A stretch of DNA of 64,000 nt from Hydrogenophaga sp. PAMC20947 (GTDB lineage Bacteria > Pseudomonadota > Gammaproteobacteria > Burkholderiales > Burkholderiaceae_C), in assembly GCF_004795855.1 (NCBI RefSeq), contig NZ_CP039252.1, positions 4,340,001 through 4,404,000 of the forward strand, given 5' to 3'. Shown piece by piece: positions 1-9,414 of this stretch. Below the pieces are notes generated by a model, which had not been told where the DNA came from, searched no databases, and saw nothing but the letters and a program-made list of their open reading frames with translations. Position 1 is the stretch's first letter. The number at the start of each line of letters is the position of its first letter. A program made the translations under genes and the position numbers.

Positions 1-74
1 AGTACCGTGAGAAAAGAGCGCATCAGGTTGCGCCGGATCGAGCGCAACGCGAGCAAGAGTGTGTTGAGCCACAT
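1..74 (-). CDS. MacB-type ABC permease, N-terminal fragment
   Basis: Reading leftward from an ATG at 74-72 gives about 24 residues beginning MWLNTLLLALRSIRRNLMRS, the usual start of MacB/FtsX-type permeases (a short basic stretch before the first membrane helix). The gene leaves the window at base 1. It starts 2 bases after the stop of the ATPase gene, so it is the next member of the same operon. Only the N-terminal tail is visible; the substrate of the pump cannot be told. Confidence 0.75.
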   Translation of the reverse strand, partial: MWLNTLLLALRSIRRNLMRSFLTV

Positions 75-76
75 GG

Positions 77-988
77 TCAGCCCGCTCCCATGACCGTCGC
101 TTCATGCCCCGGCTGGAGCCCGACGGGGTCCGGGTTGCGCTCGTCACTTTCCACGACGCCGTCCACAAAGCGCACGATGCGCCGCGCGTAGGCCGCCATC
201 TCGGCCTCGTGCGTGACCATCAGCACCGTGATGCCCTGGTCGGTGTTCAGGTGCCAGAGCAGGTCCATGATTTCCTTGCTGCGGTGGGTGTCGAGGTTGC
301 CCGTGGGTTCGTCCGCCAGCAACACGGCAGGCTCGGTGACGATGGCCCGGGCGATGGCCACGCGTTGTTGTTGTCCGCCTGAGAGTTCGCCTGGCGTGTG
401 GTGTTCCCATCCTTTGAGGCCGACCTGTTCCAGCGCACGCGCAGCCATGGCGTGGCGCTGGGCTGCAGGCTCGCCCCGGTAGATCAAAGGCAGTTCCACG
501 TTTTCCTGGGCTGAGGTGCGGGCCAGCAAGTTAAAACCCTGGAAGACGAATCCGAGGTAGCGCCGGCGCAGGCGGGCCCGTTCGTCACGACTGAGCGACT
601 GCACCTCCACACCCTCGAATTCGTAGGTGCCCGTGGTCGGCGTATCGAGACAGCCCAACGTGTTCATGGCGGTGGACTTGCCCGAGCCGCTGGGGCCCAT
701 GATGGCGACAAAATCACCTTTCTGAATATCGAGGTCCACCCCCTTGAGTGCCTGGAAAGCCGTCTCGCCCGTGCCATACACCTTGGTGACGCCGCGCAGG
801 CGGATGAGGGGGGGCTGGCCCCCACGCTCCGCCGCTTCGCGGGTCGCTGCCCCCCGAGGGGGCTGATCCGGCTTGGGGCGGCCCTGCGCCGGATCGAAGG
901 CCCCCACGCTGTCCTGATGCGCAGGGTCCGATGTTTCGGCCCCGGTGGCCGGCAGCGGTGGTGTGTGAGGACCTGACCCCGTGCTCAT
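77..988 (-). CDS. MacB-family ABC transporter ATP-binding protein
   Basis: ATPase of a MacAB/LolD-type exporter that powers the permease starting at 74. Walker [10 protein letters not shown] is at residues 98-106, the signature LSGGQQQR near 203, and Walker [10 protein letters not shown] near 222. The start overlaps the adaptor gene stop by 4 bases (ATGA, 985-988), implying translational coupling. Odd: the first 65 or so residues precede the normal ABC fold, and residues 28-61 (about 806-905) are encoded by a GC-rich repeat also found between genes at 63805-63918. No good alternative start lies between the repeat and the ABC domain, so the repeat seems to be translated in frame. Function of the ATPase is secure; the exported substrate is unknown. 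Confidence 0.9.
   Translation of the reverse strand: MSTGSGPHTPPLPATGAETSDPAHQDSVGAFDPAQGRPKPDQPPRGAATREAAERGGQPPLIRLRGVTKVYGTGETAFQALKGVDLDIQKGDFVAIMGPSGSGKSTAMNTLGCLDTPTTGTYEFEGVEVQSLSRDERARLRRRYLGFVFQGFNLLARTSAQENVELPLIYRGEPAAQRHAMAARALEQVGLKGWEHHTPGELSGGQQQRVAIARAIVTEPAVLLADEPTGNLDTHRSKEIMDLLWHLNTDQGITVLMVTHEAEMAAYARRIVRFVDGVVESDERNPDPVGLQPGHEATVMGAG
797..905 (-). repeat. GC-rich dyad repeat (family B) inside the ATPase coding region
   Basis: The block matches the reverse complement of 63805-63918. Shared landmarks in order are CCCCCACGCTCCGCCGCT, CGGGTCGCTGCCCCCCGAGG, and GGCTTGGGGCGGCCC. At 63.8 kb the copy is intergenic; here it falls within the N-terminal extension of an ABC ATPase. 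Alignment was by eye. Confidence 0.7.
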
Positions 989-2295
989 GATGCGCTGCCG
1001 GCGGTGCGCTGATCGGTGATGACGGCCATGCCAAGCGTCAGATTGTCGCCGCTGACCTCGGTCAGGCGGCCGTCGCTGATGCCGGTCTGCACGGACACGG
1101 TCACGGGCTGGCCGTCGCGCAAGATCCAGATCTGGCGCGTGCCCGGTGCTTTGCTCTCGGTGCCCGCTGTTTTGGTGGCGTTGCCGCGCGAGGGGCGGGG
1201 CATCATTTTGGAAAGAATGCCACCACCCGACGCTGTGCTGCTGGCAGCGGTCGAGGTCGGCGTGAAGCGCAGCGCCGTGTTGGGCACCAGGAGCACGTCG
1301 TCGCGCTCGGTGGCCACGATGGTGGCCACGGCGGTCATGCCGGGACGCAGGCTGAGGTCGCTGTTGTCCACGTCCAGTGTGGCCACGTAGGTGACCACGT
1401 TGTTGGTGGTGGTCGATCCGAACGCCACGCGCCGGATGGTGGCCGGGAACCGGCGCGAGGGATAGGCGCTGACGGTGAAGGTGGCCTTCTGATCCACTTT
1501 CACCGAGCCCACGTCGGCCTCGTCCACGCTGGCCTCCAACTGCAGCTGGGCGAGGTTCTCGGCGACCGAAAACAGGGTCACGGCCTGCAGCGATGCGGCC
1601 ACTGCGTTGCCGGGGTCGACCGAGCGGCTGAGCACCACGCCATCGATGGGCGACCGGATGGACGCCTTGGTGAGGTTGGTTTCGTCGGTGGACAGGGTGG
1701 CGCGCGCGACCGCCACGTTGGCGTTGGCGCTGGCCTCGTTGGCCACGGCGCGTGCGAGCGCGGCGCGGGCGGTGTCGAGCTCGGTGGCCGAGGGCACTTT
1801 GCCGCCCGAGAGCCGGGCGACTTCTTCAAAGCGCGCCAAAGAGGATTGGGCTTCGGTCACGGTGGCCTTGTTCTGTGCCAAGGCGGCCTGGGCTGCGGCC
1901 AACGAAGCGCGTGACCGGTTGACCTGATCCACGAATTTAGACGTGTCCAGCTCCACCATGACCTGGCCGGTTTTCACCCGGTCGTTCACGTCGACCAGCA
2001 CCCGCTGTACCGTCCCCGACAGCTCGCTGCCAACGTTGACCGATCGGGTGGGCTGCAGGGTGCCATTGGCCGATACGGTCAGCGTGATGTTGCCTTTGCG
2101 CAGCTCGGTGGTGACGTAGGCGGGCGCTGCCTTGCTGGCGTTTTGGGTTTGCCAGTAATAGAGCCCTGCGCCCAGGAGCACCAGGATCAGGAGGCCGATC
2201 CAGAGTGAGCTGCGCTGCCACCAGCGGGGCGGCTTGTCCTCGCCCAGCAGGGTTTGCAGGTCGGTGGGTTGGGCATTGGTGGTTTTGGAGCTCAT
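985..2295 (-). CDS. macA: MacA-like periplasmic adaptor (HlyD/RND-type membrane fusion protein)
   Basis: Periplasmic adaptor linking the inner-membrane ABC pump to the outer-membrane channel. A cytoplasmic tail is followed by one membrane anchor at about residues 30-48, then a barrel-sandwich/lipoyl half, an alpha-hairpin rich in Ala and Gln (about 110-200), and the second lipoyl half with the typical IRSPIDGVVLSRSVDPG stretch. The 436-residue length is slightly above MacA because of a Ser/Thr/Ala-rich insert near residues 345-380. It lies 59 bases after the outer-membrane lipoprotein gene and overlaps the ATPase gene by 4 bases, so the four genes form one operon read leftward. Family call is firm; the name macA is by similarity of operon and domains. 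Confidence 0.85.
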   Translation of the reverse strand: MSSKTTNAQPTDLQTLLGEDKPPRWWQRSSLWIGLLILVLLGAGLYYWQTQNASKAAPAYVTTELRKGNITLTVSANGTLQPTRSVNVGSELSGTVQRVLVDVNDRVKTGQVMVELDTSKFVDQVNRSRASLAAAQAALAQNKATVTEAQSSLARFEEVARLSGGKVPSATELDTARAALARAVANEASANANVAVARATLSTDETNLTKASIRSPIDGVVLSRSVDPGNAVAASLQAVTLFSVAENLAQLQLEASVDEADVGSVKVDQKATFTVSAYPSRRFPATIRRVAFGSTTTNNVVTYVATLDVDNSDLSLRPGMTAVATIVATERDDVLLVPNTALRFTPTSTAASSTASGGGILSKMMPRPSRGNATKTAGTESKAPGTRQIWILRDGQPVTVSVQTGISDGRLTEVSGDNLTLGMAVITDQRTAGSAS

Positions 2296-2354
2296 GGCGT
2301 GACGACGGGTGAGGGGTGTGTTCAGGCAGGAGGGGCGGCGCGGCCGAGAGGTGA

Positions 2355-3827
2355 TCAGCGCTTGGCGGTTGCGTTCGGGGTGTCGCTGTTGGCATCGGGC
2401 GTCCAGCCACCCCCCAGCGACTTGTACAGGCGCACATGATCGGTGCTCAGGCTGGCCTGGGCGGTGGCCACACTGTCTTGTGTGGACAAGAGGGATCGCT
2501 GGGTGGTCAAGACGGTTGCAAAATCGATCAGACCGCTGGTGTAGCGCTGGCGGGCCAGCTCGTCGGCCTGGGCGGCTGCGGTGGTGGCGGCCTGCAAGCG
2601 GGCCAGACGCTCGGCGTCGCCCTGAATCGCGACCAGCGCGTCTTCCACTTCTTGCAAGGCGGTGAGTACCACGCCCTCGTACGTGGCCAGCGTTTTCTCC
2701 ATGGCAGCTTGTTGCGCGCGAACCTGGGCCCGCGCCGCGCCGCCATCAAAAATGGACGCTGATACGCCGGCCAGCAGCGACTTGACCAGCGAGGCGCTGT
2801 TGGTGAGGCTGCCCAGGGTCAAGGCTGAAAGACCCAGAGAGCCCGACAGCTGAAAGCTGGGGTAGCGGGCGGCATCGGCCATCGCCACCCGCGCCAGGGC
2901 GGCGCGCACGTTGTACTCGGCCGCGCGCACGTCCGGGCGCTGGCGCAGTGTGTCGGTGGGGAATGCGAGGGCCAGGTCTGCAGGCGCTGGCGGCACAGGC
3001 TTGGCCTGTGACAGGGCTGCATTCACTTGCCCTGGCGCTTGACCGGTGAGCACCGCCAGAGCGTTCAACGCCTGGCTTACGCTGGTTTGCAAGGCGGGTA
3101 TCTGCGCGCTGGTCTGCTCCATGGCACCGACCGCTTGCGCCACGTCGAGCGAAGAGGCCAGACCGGCCTGGGCCCGCCAGCGGGTGATTTGCACGGTGTC
3201 GCTTTGGGTGTCGAGGTTGGTGCGGGCAATGGCCAGGCGGCTTTGCAGCCCGCGCAGGTTGATATAGCCAGTCGCCACTTCGGCCGCGAGCGACACCTGG
3301 GTGTCGGCCAGGCTGGCGGCGGAGGCCTGGGCGTCGGCCTCGGTTGCATCGACGGCGGCGCGGTTGCCGCCAAAAATGTCGGGCTCCCAACTCGCGTCAA
3401 ATCCGGCGCTGAACGAATTGCTGGCGTCATTGCTGCCCGACTGGCTGCGTTGCGCCGAACCCGATGCGCTCAATGACGGGCCGAGACCCGCCTGTTGCAC
3501 CTTGATCAGTGCCCGCGCTTGGCGCAGGGCAGCCTGGGCGCTCTTCACACTGGTGTTGGCCTGCAGCGCCTGGCCGACCAGCGCGGACAGTTGTGCATCC
3601 TGAAAACGCGTCCACCAGGTGGTGATGTCGGTAGCCGATGTGCTCGCTGATGCCGAGGACCACTGCGTGGGCACTGACGCCAGGGCCATGCCGGGGTTTG
3701 CCGGCAGTGCGCTGGCGCAGGCGCCGAGTGCCAGAGGCAAAGCGAGGGACAAGGCGCTCGGCCACCAACGCCACGCGCCTGACCGAGGCGATGAATCGGG
3801 AAAGCGGTCGGTGCGGGGCGGAGTCAT
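2355..3827 (-). CDS. NodT-family outer-membrane efflux lipoprotein
   Basis: TolC-like trimeric outer-membrane channel of the OprM/NodT type. The N-terminus has a hydrophobic signal ending in a lipobox, LALGAC, with the acylated Cys at residue 37. The body carries two outer-membrane efflux repeats rich in Ala and Gln, as expected for the long helical barrel, with the recurring family phrase RPDVRAAEYNVRAALARV. Length 490 is normal. It is the first gene of the nodT-macA-ATPase-macB operon, so it most likely forms the exit duct for that ABC pump. Confidence 0.9.
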   Translation of the reverse strand: MTPPRTDRFPDSSPRSGAWRWWPSALSLALPLALGACASALPANPGMALASVPTQWSSASASTSATDITTWWTRFQDAQLSALVGQALQANTSVKSAQAALRQARALIKVQQAGLGPSLSASGSAQRSQSGSNDASNSFSAGFDASWEPDIFGGNRAAVDATEADAQASAASLADTQVSLAAEVATGYINLRGLQSRLAIARTNLDTQSDTVQITRWRAQAGLASSLDVAQAVGAMEQTSAQIPALQTSVSQALNALAVLTGQAPGQVNAALSQAKPVPPAPADLALAFPTDTLRQRPDVRAAEYNVRAALARVAMADAARYPSFQLSGSLGLSALTLGSLTNSASLVKSLLAGVSASIFDGGAARAQVRAQQAAMEKTLATYEGVVLTALQEVEDALVAIQGDAERLARLQAATTAAAQADELARQRYTSGLIDFATVLTTQRSLLSTQDSVATAQASLSTDHVRLYKSLGGGWTPDANSDTPNATAKR

Positions 3828-3927
3828 GGTCGTGGAGGGGGCTGATCAGGGTTAACCCCATTATGGACAGCCAGAGCGTCGCCTTTGCAAGCCTCGTGTG
3901 AACCGCGTGTAAAGCTGGCGCTTTCTT

Positions 3928-5049
3928 TCAGCCCCCTTCGGGCTCGCTGACGGCGTCCGGCGCTTCTGCAGGGCCGCCGTTTGCGAGATGCAAGGTCTGG
4001 GTCGGGAATGCGATTTCGGCCCCGTGGCCCTCGATGATTCGCCCGATGGTGAGCAGCACGTCTTGTTTGATCCCGTGGAACAGCACCCAGTTGCGCGTCC
4101 GGGTGAAGGTGTAGATCATGATGTCGAGCGAGCTGGCCGCAAATGCGTTGAAGTTGACGATCAGGGTCTGGGTGTTGTCGATGTCCTTGTGCTGCTCCAG
4201 CATGGTCCGGATATCGGTCACGATGGCCTCGACCTGTGCGAAGTCGTCGTAGCGGATGCCCACGGTTTCCTTGAGGCGGCGGTGGGTCATGCGCGAGGGG
4301 TTTTCCACCACGATGGTCGTGAACACAGCGTTGGGCACATAGATCGGGTTCTTGTTGAATGCCCGAACGCGGGTGTGGCGCCAGCTGATGTATTCCACCG
4401 TGCCCTCGATGCTTTTGTCGGGTGAGCGAATCCAGTCGCCAACACTGAAGGGGCGGTCGAGGTAGATCGTGAGGCCGCCGAAGAAGTTGGCCAGCAAATC
4501 TTTGGCGGCCAGGCCTACTGCGAGACCCCCCACGCCGCCCAGCGCCAGCAGAGCGCCCACATTCAAGCCCAGGTTGTGCGCCACGGTGATGGCCGAGACG
4601 ATGACCACCACCAGCCGCCCCAGCTTGCTCAGCGCGTAGACGGTGGTCACGTCAAACTCCTGGCCGGCTTCGCGACCTCGCTCAATGGTGGACAGGGTCA
4701 GCTGCTGGAAAAAGTGCCAGAAAAACCATGCCACGGCCAGCACCACCGCCACGTTGCGTGCCTGAAAAACCTCTTCTGCCATGTCCAGCTCAGGCCAATG
4801 GGCTTGAAGCACCCGGGCGATCCAGGCGAGTGCCACGATGCCGATGATGAGGTGGACCGGCTTGCGGGCGGCCTGGATCAAGGCCTCGTCCCAGTGGGTA
4901 TGGGTCCGTTTGGCGAGCTTTTCAAACTGGTTGAACACCAGTCGGGCCACCTGGGTGATCACGAAGGCCAGCACCACGATGGCCAGCACCATGGCCAGCC
5001 ATGCCTCAATGCCGAAGGTCTGGATGAAAAATTCGCGTACCGCTTGCAT
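3928..5049 (-). CDS. MscS-family mechanosensitive ion channel
   Basis: Small-conductance mechanosensitive channel that opens under membrane tension to release solutes. Hydrophobic helices occupy about residues 15-40, 68-90 and 105-125. The pore-lining helix is marked by the Gly/Ala-rich run LLALGGVGGLAVGLAAKDLL, followed by the beta domain (GGLTIYLDRPFSVGDWI) and the alpha/beta C-terminal domain. At 373 residues it is a little longer than E. coli MscS because of extra N-terminal helices. It stands alone, 24 bases downstream of the AMP nucleosidase gene on the same strand, so it may be cotranscribed. Confidence 0.9.
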   Translation of the reverse strand: MQAVREFFIQTFGIEAWLAMVLAIVVLAFVITQVARLVFNQFEKLAKRTHTHWDEALIQAARKPVHLIIGIVALAWIARVLQAHWPELDMAEEVFQARNVAVVLAVAWFFWHFFQQLTLSTIERGREAGQEFDVTTVYALSKLGRLVVVIVSAITVAHNLGLNVGALLALGGVGGLAVGLAAKDLLANFFGGLTIYLDRPFSVGDWIRSPDKSIEGTVEYISWRHTRVRAFNKNPIYVPNAVFTTIVVENPSRMTHRRLKETVGIRYDDFAQVEAIVTDIRTMLEQHKDIDNTQTLIVNFNAFAASSLDIMIYTFTRTRNWVLFHGIKQDVLLTIGRIIEGHGAEIAFPTQTLHLANGGPAEAPDAVSEPEGG

Positions 5050-5073
5050 ATCTCAAATACCCGTCATTAGAAA

Positions 5074-6561
5074 TTACTGGAAGGCCACTTCGGCAAAGCT
5101 GCGCAGCTTGCGGCTGTGCAGCTGCCCTGCACCGCCCCCGCGCAGAAGTTCAACAGCGCGAATGCCAATGCGCAGATGCTGGTCGACCCGCTCCCGGTAG
5201 AAATGGTTTGCCATGCCGGGCAGTTTGATCTCTCCGTGCAGCGGCTTGTCGCTCACGCAGAGCAGCGTGCCGTAGGGCACGCGAAACCGGAAACCATTGG
5301 CCGCGATGGTCGCGCTTTCCATGTCGAGTGCGACCGCGCGCGATTGCGAGAAGCGGCGTTGGGGCGTGTTGTCGGGCAGGAGCTCCCAGTTGCGGTTGTC
5401 GGTGCTGGCGACCGTGCCGGTGCGCATGATGCGCTTGAGCTCCTGCGCAGGCACGCCAGTGACATCGGCCACCGCGGCTTCCAGCGCCACCTGAATCTCG
5501 GCCAGCGCCGGGATCGGAACCCACAAAGGCAGCTCTTCGTCGAGCACATGGTCTTCCCGCACGTAGGCGTGGGCCAGCACATAGTCGCCCAACTGCTGGC
5601 TGTTGCGCAGGCCGGCGCAGTGGCCCAGCATCAGCCAGGCGTGCGGCCGCAAGACGGCGATGTGGTCGGTGATGGTTTTGGCATTGGCTGGGCCCACTCC
5701 GATGTTCACCATGGTGATGCCGCTGCGGTCCTTGCGCATCAGGTGGTAAGCCGGCATTTGTGGCAAGCGGGGGGGCGCCACCCCCAGCGCATCGATGGCC
5801 TGCGCTGGCAAACCGCTGCGGCGCATGACCAGGTTGCCGGGCTCGATGAACGCGGTGTATTCGCTGTCGGGATTGGCCATCTCGGCGCGCCCCAGCTTGA
5901 TGAACTCGTCGATGTAAAACTGGTAGTTGGTGAACAGCACAAAATTCTGGAACCATTCGGGCGCGGTGCCGGTGTAGTGGCGCAAGCGCTGCAGCGAATA
6001 GTCCACCCGCGGCGCAGTGAACAGCGCCAGCGGCTGGGCTTCACCCGAGCGGGGAACGTGGGTGCCGTTGGCGATGCCGTCGTCCATGGCGGTCAGGTCG
6101 GGCAGGTCAAAGACATCGCGCATCAGGGCGCGGCGATTGGCGGTGAGCTGGCCCTCGATGTGGTCGTGCTCGGCAAAGGAAAAGTGGATTGGAATCGGTT
6201 GTGTGCTGGTGCCCACTTCCAGTTCTCCGCCATGGTTGGTGAGCAACAGCTGAAACTGGTCCAGCAAATAGTCGCTGTACAGGTCGGGCCGTGTGATCGT
6301 GGTCTCGAACCGGCCGGGGCCGGCGACAAAGCCGTAGCTCAGCCGGCCCGATCCCCGGTGCGAGACACTGTGGGTGTGCAGTCGCACAAACGGGTAGCAG
6401 GCGCGCACGCGGATTTGCTCAACGTCTGTCCCACTCACAAACTCGCGCATGGCGGCGCGCAGGTGGTCCACGCTGCGCTGGTAGATCTTCTGGACCTGCG
6501 CCAGAGCCGCCGCTGCGTCGGTGTAGAAAGCGGGCGCTGTAAAGTCAGGGGTTTTGTGCAT
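5074..6561 (-). CDS. amn: AMP nucleosidase
   Basis: Hydrolyses AMP to adenine and ribose 5-phosphate, adjusting adenylate pools. The protein has the Amn N-terminal regulatory half followed by a nucleoside-phosphorylase-type catalytic half. Visible family stretches include MVNIGVGPANAKTITDHIAV, LMLGHCAGLRNSQQLGDYVL and ALDMESATIAANGFRFRVPY, the last matching the substrate-binding glutamate region. I start at the ATG at 6561 (MHKTPDFTAPAF). A TTG 18 bases upstream is also open but less likely. It is divergent from the membrane-protein gene at 6612. Confidence 0.92.
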   Translation of the reverse strand: MHKTPDFTAPAFYTDAAAALAQVQKIYQRSVDHLRAAMREFVSGTDVEQIRVRACYPFVRLHTHSVSHRGSGRLSYGFVAGPGRFETTITRPDLYSDYLLDQFQLLLTNHGGELEVGTSTQPIPIHFSFAEHDHIEGQLTANRRALMRDVFDLPDLTAMDDGIANGTHVPRSGEAQPLALFTAPRVDYSLQRLRHYTGTAPEWFQNFVLFTNYQFYIDEFIKLGRAEMANPDSEYTAFIEPGNLVMRRSGLPAQAIDALGVAPPRLPQMPAYHLMRKDRSGITMVNIGVGPANAKTITDHIAVLRPHAWLMLGHCAGLRNSQQLGDYVLAHAYVREDHVLDEELPLWVPIPALAEIQVALEAAVADVTGVPAQELKRIMRTGTVASTDNRNWELLPDNTPQRRFSQSRAVALDMESATIAANGFRFRVPYGTLLCVSDKPLHGEIKLPGMANHFYRERVDQHLRIGIRAVELLRGGGAGQLHSRKLRSFAEVAFQ

Positions 6562-6611
6562 GGGGTCTATTGTGACCAAGCCTCATGACATCCGATCACC
6601 CAAGGATATCG

Positions 6612-7913
6612 ATGCTGAATCCGGTGTCAGCGCTCAGTCCCGTCCCCTTCAGTCTGCAGGGCGCCCTGGCCGTTCTGGTCACTGCGCTGGGCTGCGGGTT
6701 GCTGATCGGGATCGAACGGGAGCGGCGCAAGGGCATAGGCCCGGGTCGGGCGTTGGCTGGGTTGCGGAGCTTTTCGATCACCTGTGTGACCGGGGCCGTG
6801 GCGGCATTGACGCCATTTCCTGGCTTGGTCGTGACCGGCGCTGTGATGGTGGTCGCGCTGTCGGTTGTGGCCCACCTGCGCAATCGGTCGGATGATCCGG
6901 GCACCACCACCGAAATTGCACTCTTCCTGACCTATCTCATTGGTGTCCTGTGCGTCTGGAGCCTGCCGCTGGCAGCGGCCTTGGCGGTGGGCCTGACCGC
7001 CTTGCTGGCAGGTCGAGAGCCCTTGCACCGGTTTGCCCACCATTGGCTGCGCCAGGGGGAGGTTCGCGACGGCATCATCCTCGCGGCCCTGGTGTTGATG
7101 GCCCTGCCGCTGGTTCCCAACCGGCCGTTCTGGGGTCCAGTGCTCAACCCCTATGTCATCGTGCAACTGCTGGCATTGCTGCTGGCGGTTCAGTCACTGG
7201 CGCACCTGTGCCGGCGCCTGCTGCGTGCCCGGGAAGCCGTGGCATTTTCGGCTTTGGCGTCCGGCTTTGTGTCGAGCACCGCGACGATTGCCACCCTGGG
7301 GCTGGCCGCTCGTGAAGGCCGCTCCAGCCCGCGCCTGATGGCGGGCGGCGGGCTGATGTCCTGTGTGTCGACCCAGGCGCAGCTGTTGCTGGTGGCGCTG
7401 GCGGTGCAGCCCGCATGGTTGTCGGTGTTGTGGCTGCCGGCTTTGATGGGCGGGCTGATGGCGGCTGGGTGGGGCTGGTGGCTGGTGCGGGGAGCGCCGC
7501 CTGAGCCGTCGGACGGTGTGGTGTCCAGCCCCGGCGTCAAAGGGTTGCCTGGCGCCGGCGATGACCGCATGTTCAGCCTGTGGGGTGCCGCCGCGGTAGC
7601 GGCCCTGCTGGCGGGCATCCAGGTGGTGGTCCATGCGTTCGACCTTTGGCTGGGACAGGCGGGTCTCCTGGTGGGGACCCTGCTGGCGTCGATCGCCGAC
7701 CTGCACGCTGCGCTGGCTGCTGTCTTTGCTTCTTCGGGCCCGGTGCTGTCCGATGGTTCGGTCTGGCCGGTCATGTTGGCGTTGTCGGTGCACGCCGGCA
7801 GCAAGAGCCTCACCGCCGGTCTGGTGGGTGGTTGGGCTTATTTGCGCTGGCTGGCGCCCGGGCTCTGGCTGCACACAGCGCTGGCTGTGGGGTTGCTGTA
7901 CGGGTTGAGGTAA
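6612..7913 (+). CDS. MgtC/SapB-type multi-pass membrane protein (DUF4010 class)
   Basis: Integral membrane protein of about 433 residues with roughly a dozen hydrophobic helices. The N-terminal third is MgtC/SapB-like, with the hallmark GLLIGIERERRKG after the first helix; the C-terminal part corresponds to the DUF4010 region. Function in this subfamily is not established; MgtC proteins act in Mg2+ stress and virulence. I prefer the ATG at 6612 because AAGGA lies 5 bases upstream; an ATG at 6585 would add nine residues without a ribosome site. It is transcribed divergently from the AMP nucleosidase gene. Confidence 0.8.
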   Translation: MLNPVSALSPVPFSLQGALAVLVTALGCGLLIGIERERRKGIGPGRALAGLRSFSITCVTGAVAALTPFPGLVVTGAVMVVALSVVAHLRNRSDDPGTTTEIALFLTYLIGVLCVWSLPLAAALAVGLTALLAGREPLHRFAHHWLRQGEVRDGIILAALVLMALPLVPNRPFWGPVLNPYVIVQLLALLLAVQSLAHLCRRLLRAREAVAFSALASGFVSSTATIATLGLAAREGRSSPRLMAGGGLMSCVSTQAQLLLVALAVQPAWLSVLWLPALMGGLMAAGWGWWLVRGAPPEPSDGVVSSPGVKGLPGAGDDRMFSLWGAAAVAALLAGIQVVVHAFDLWLGQAGLLVGTLLASIADLHAALAAVFASSGPVLSDGSVWPVMLALSVHAGSKSLTAGLVGGWAYLRWLAPGLWLHTALAVGLLYGLR

Positions 7914-7953
7914 CGCACCTCATCCGGCGGGCCTTGCCCGCCGCCGCGTCGCT

Positions 7954-9360
7954 TCAGCTTCGCACCGGTTCGCGCATGGTCACAAATTCTTCTGCCGCTG
8001 TCGGGTGGATGCCGATGGTGCTGTCGAAGACCGCCTTGGTGGCCCCCGCTTTCATGGCCACTGCAAAGCCCTGCACGATTTCGCCAGCGTCCGGGCCCAC
8101 CATGTGCAGGCCCACCACACAGTCGGTAGCGGTGTCGACGATGAGCTTCATCAAGGTGCGTTCGCTGCTGCCGGATAGCGTGTGGCGCAAGGCCTTGAAC
8201 TCGCTGCGGAACACGGTGATGGCACCGAATTCTTCCCGAGCCTTCTCCTCGCCAAATCCGACGGTGCCAATGTTGGGGTGGGTGAACACCGCGGTCGGGA
8301 TGAAGTTGTAGCTCATGTCGCGCGGCGCCTTGCCGGCGGCCGGGCCAAAGAGCTGATCCACCACGACCATGGCCTCGCCCAGCGCCACCGGTGTGAGCTG
8401 AACGCGGTTGGTGACATCGCCCACGGCATAAATGTGCGGCACATTGGTCTGGTAGCTGGCGTTGACCACCACTTCGCCCTGGCCGCCCTGGGCCACCCCC
8501 ACGGACTCCAGCCCCAGCCCTTTGACGTTGGGAACGCGCCCGGTGGCGTAGAGCACGGCGTCGACCGTGATCACATTGCCGCCTTCACACTCGACCTTCA
8601 AGCCTTCATCGGTTTTCTGGATGTCCACCACGTCGACATTCAAACGCAGGTCCACGCCGGACTTGATCATCTCGCCCGCCACAAAGTGGCGGACCTCGTT
8701 GTCAAAACCGCGCAGCACTTGCTCGCCGCGGTAAAGCTGGGTCACTGTCGAGCCGAGGCCATTGAAAATGGACGCAAACTCGCAGGCGATGTAGCCACCG
8801 CCCACCACGAGCAGGCGCTGAGGGAACGGCTCGAGGTCGAATACCTCATTGGAGGTGATGACGTGCTCGCGCCCCTTGAAGTGCGGTACGAAGGGCGTTC
8901 CGCCAGTGGCGATCAGGATGTTTTTTGCGGTGAAGTGCTGGTGGCCGGGGGTCCCGTCGACGTTCAGTGTGGCCAGGGTGATGGCATGCTCGCCGTCGAT
9001 GCGGGCAAAGCCATTGAAAACGGTCACGCCGGAGCCGCCGAGCAGGTTGCTGTAAACACCATTGAGTCGGCTGATTTCCTGGGCGCGGTTGGCTTTCAGC
9101 GTGCCCCAGTTGAGGGTGGGCGCCGGGCCTTCCCAGCCGAACCCGGCCGATTCGTGGAAGCTCTCGGCGTAGTGCGCTGCGTAGCTGTAGAGCTTCTTCG
9201 GGATACAGCCCACGTTGACGCAGGTGCCGCCCAGGCCATCGGTGCCCAATGTTTCAGCCAGCGCCACCCGGGCGCCGCGCTGCGCGGCCATGCGCGCGGC
9301 GCGCACGCCACCGCTGCCGCCACCAATGACGAAGAGATCGAAGTCGAAAGCTGAAGCCAT
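7954..9360 (-). CDS. gor: Glutathione-disulfide reductase
   Basis: FAD- and NADPH-dependent reductase returning GSSG to GSH. FAD-binding VIGGGSGGVRAARMAA is at residues 11-26. The redox-active disulfide sits in GGTCVNVGCIPKK (Cys47 and Cys52), the glutathione-reductase form. The second Rossmann motif is GGGYIACEFA, followed by arginines (YRGEQVLRGFD) that favour NADPH. The C-terminal HPTAAEE carries the catalytic His-Glu pair. Length 468 is typical. It is divergent from the SDR gene at 9415. Alternatives in the family (lipoamide or mercuric reductase) fit the motifs less well. Confidence 0.9.
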   Translation of the reverse strand: MASAFDFDLFVIGGGSGGVRAARMAAQRGARVALAETLGTDGLGGTCVNVGCIPKKLYSYAAHYAESFHESAGFGWEGPAPTLNWGTLKANRAQEISRLNGVYSNLLGGSGVTVFNGFARIDGEHAITLATLNVDGTPGHQHFTAKNILIATGGTPFVPHFKGREHVITSNEVFDLEPFPQRLLVVGGGYIACEFASIFNGLGSTVTQLYRGEQVLRGFDNEVRHFVAGEMIKSGVDLRLNVDVVDIQKTDEGLKVECEGGNVITVDAVLYATGRVPNVKGLGLESVGVAQGGQGEVVVNASYQTNVPHIYAVGDVTNRVQLTPVALGEAMVVVDQLFGPAAGKAPRDMSYNFIPTAVFTHPNIGTVGFGEEKAREEFGAITVFRSEFKALRHTLSGSSERTLMKLIVDTATDCVVGLHMVGPDAGEIVQGFAVAMKAGATKAVFDSTIGIHPTAAEEFVTMREPVRS

Positions 9361-9414
9361 GTCAAAAAGTCCTTGTGTGATGGGTTGATGTTAAGCCGGT
9401 CGCACAATTGCTGC

